Positions 59,420 through 64,000 of a stretch of DNA of 64,000 bases are shown here, piece after piece (position 1 is the first letter of the stretch; the number at the start of each line of letters is the position of its first letter). A model generated the notes under the pieces. It saw only the letters and a program-made list of their open reading frames with translations, was not told the DNA's origin and did not search any database. The stretch comes from Alphaproteobacteria bacterium UBA6376. GTDB taxonomy: Bacteria; Pseudomonadota; Alphaproteobacteria; Rs-D84. The DNA lies in NCBI GenBank assembly GCA_002437665.1, contig DJQW01000001.1, forward strand, positions 193,481-257,480, in the 5' to 3' direction. A program made the position numbers and the translations under genes.

Positions 59420-59846
59420 ACCACGAATAATATCACAAAAATGACCTTGATTAAACAGAAAAGTGCATTGATTCGGTTTTTTTCTGACCGATTCGTCACG
59501 CTAGAATCCCGAAATAACGATTCGGGTGGGGGATTTTTGTCGTTCGCCGCCACCCGAATTTCCAGAAAGCGTTTTTTATATACGCGTGCGCGCGCGTATG
59601 TGCAGGGCGGGGCAGTGGGGGCGGGCGAATCGTGGTAAATAATCGTAAGATGGCGGATTTCTGGGCTTTTTACGCAAAATCCGAATCAGATTTGGCCAAA
59701 AATCCGAATCACGGGGCGTGCGGCCAAATAAAAAAACGAAAAAAATCAAAAAAAATTCAAAATAAAAAAATCGCGAATTTTCAAGGGATTGGGAATACTT
59801 TTCTGGCCTTTTTAAGATTTTTTTGAAATTATTTTCCAAAAAGCGC
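59420..59846 (+). other. Non-coding region upstream of the rRNA promoter
   Basis: No gene is seen. An ATTCGGGTGG / CCACCCGAAT inverted repeat lies at 59521-59560. A 28-nt alternating purine-pyrimidine run (59577-59604) could adopt Z-DNA. From about 59726 to 59845 the strand is dominated by A- and T-tracts, ending just before the rRNA -35, as expected of UP-element-like sequence. Confidence 0.6.
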
Positions 59847-59875
59847 TTGACTTTTTTCGAAATAGAACACATACT
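59847..59875 (+). promoter_or_regulatory. rRNA operon promoter
   Basis: TTGACT (59847-59852), a 17-nt spacer and CATACT (59870-59875) follow a long A/T-tract. Alternatively TACTAT at 59872 gives 19 nt. The leader to 16S is then about 350 nt without a gene. Confidence 0.5.
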
Positions 59876-59880
59876 ATGCG

Positions 59881-60232
59881 GGCTTTCAAGTTGAGAACAA
59901 ATCAAAAAAAACTCTCAACCCCTGAAATTCTGCGGTTATCGGAACGACCAAATGAAATAGGGTTCCTGATAAACTCGCAAACATTGTGAATAAAAGCAGC
60001 TCATCAAGTGATTTTTGATGCAAATCGAAAATCGTTCAAGAAGAGATATGCAGACAGTTGAATTTGGAAATGTCCAAACTTTGACTAAGTCAATGTGCAT
60101 ATCCTAGACAGGTAGTAGGTTTTACATATGAAACCTCGTTAAAAAACTTGTCTTGCGAATATATATGTAAAGACGAACTGATACTATGTCAGTGTTGTTT
60201 GTATGCACAGGACTTAAACCCAAGTTTTTTAA
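59881..60232 (+). other. rRNA operon leader
   Basis: This 352-bp non-coding leader runs between the promoter and 16S and should carry the processing stem and antitermination signals, but no certain boxA was identified. It includes GAGAGTT and TTTAAG/CTTAAA-type local pairings near the 16S start. Confidence 0.5.
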
Positions 60233-61734
<1,502 letters not shown>

Positions 61735-61818
61735 ATAGAGAATACCGTTTACACGAAAACGGTCAAATCCAAACGCGACTGTCTGAATATCTCTTTTTGA
61801 TGTGGGAAACTTTCTGCT

Positions 61819-61895
61819 GGGTCAGTAGTTCAGTTGGTTAGAATGCCGCTCTGATACAGCGGAGGTCGAAGATTCGAGTTCTTCCTGACCCACCA
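61819..61895 (+). tRNA. tRNA-Ile (anticodon GAT)
   Basis: The 77-nt cloverleaf lies in the 16S-23S spacer. The acceptor is GGGTCAG/CTGACCC, the anticodon stem CCGCT/AGCGG with loop CTGATAC, the T loop TTCGAGT, and CCA is encoded. Confidence 0.95.
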
Positions 61896-62224
61896 CTTAA
61901 ATTTGATGAGGTTGGAATCAGAAATGATTAAATCATTTTTGATTCCAGATGTTCCAAGATGAATATCCTCGGAATCTGCTTTTATAGCAATACATTGTGA
62001 ATCGGTTTTTATGTCGCAAATCATAAAGTTTATAGAAATATGAATTTCTTGATTTGTTGAACATCGTAATAATCTCAAAAATCTTTCTATTAGAGTAATC
62101 ACGAAAGTGATAATTCAATTAGAGAAACAAGAATCAACTTAAATGCTTAAAAGACGTTTTAACGTCTGCTCATTCAACTTCTTTTTATGGAACATGCATG
62201 AAGACATTCTCTTCAAGCATAAGA
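61896..62224 (+). other. Internal transcribed spacer after tRNA-Ile
   Basis: 329 bp without a gene: tRNA-Ala, usual between tRNA-Ile and 23S, is absent. A 16-bp hairpin GGAATCAGAAATGATT / AATCATTTTTGATTCC (61914-61946, one G-T pair) follows the tRNA. The rest is A/T-rich and contains part of the 23S processing stem (AGACGTTTTAACGTCT, 62152-62167). Confidence 0.75.

Positions 62225-64000
<1,776 letters not shown>

Noticed and set aside
61830..62102. 90-codon minus-strand frame in the rRNA spacer
   Set aside because: It overlaps tRNA-Ile and A/T-rich spacer and has no coding signs.

Overview
The window is chromosomal DNA of a divergent Alphaproteobacterium. The evidence is an alphaproteobacterial-style ParA/ParB pair next to rsmG, an RpoH-type heat-shock sigma factor, a DUF4167-like protein, an lptF-lptD-surA cluster, an skp/lpxD/fabZ envelope cluster, and an rRNA operon in the order 16S-tRNA-Ile-23S. 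Genes are tightly packed with many ATGA overlaps. Intergenic gaps mostly hold terminators and small palindromic repeats, and several widely conserved neighbours (rimP, ylxR, rbfA, tRNA-Ala in the spacer) are absent from their usual places. This suggests a streamlined, host-associated lineage, possibly of the gut-type uncultured Alphaproteobacteria. The lineage is inference; no database was searched.

Layout. 1-5.1 kb: the gpsA start, a TPR protein, rsmG, a putative HExxH protein and parAB with parS-like palindromes. 5.1-6.3 kb: a repeat, two small secreted Cys-rich proteins and a structured leader RNA. 6.3-13.5 kb: xseB, mutS, truB, rpsO, pnp and ybaB. 13.5-15.1 kb: tRNA-Val with a duplicated 3' end, an OmpA lipoprotein and a long-hairpin 6S-like RNA. 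15.1-16.0 kb: a glycosyltransferase. 21.7-16.1 kb (minus): lptF-lptD-surA-rlmN-phosphatase. 21.9-25.9 kb: nusA-infB. 26-32 kb: bamB-like, yfgM-like, rpoH-porin, and an rsmE-rluB-TPR cluster. 32.2-36.4 kb: an orphan VirD4-like coupling ATPase with a COG3014-type lipoprotein and an LpoB-like lipoprotein. 36.5-44.1 kb: Yip1-like protein, der, fabZ, lpxD, skp, OmpA lipoprotein, PilS-like prepilin, dnaX and DUF4167. 44.2-48.1 kb: three tandem long prepilin-like proteins with shufflon-like motifs. 48.1-50.0 kb: a zinc-ribbon protein, a secreted protein and rluC/D. 50.1-59.4 kb: an accessory region with three large secreted proteins, an LRR plus kinase-like protein, and a GIY-YIG nuclease bounded by a perfect 32-bp inverted repeat. 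59.4-64 kb: the rRNA operon, with 23S running off the end.

The genes fall into information processing (translation, ribosome modification, replication, repair), envelope biogenesis (LPS transport and lipid A, chaperones, lipoproteins, porin) and a surface or secretion set. The last set (PilS-like pilin, PilV-like triad, orphan VirD4, Cys-rich secreted proteins, LRR-kinase) is the most likely place for undescribed biology. A second theme is transcription: several strong promoters place the -10 only 6-9 nt before the ATG, predicting leaderless mRNAs.
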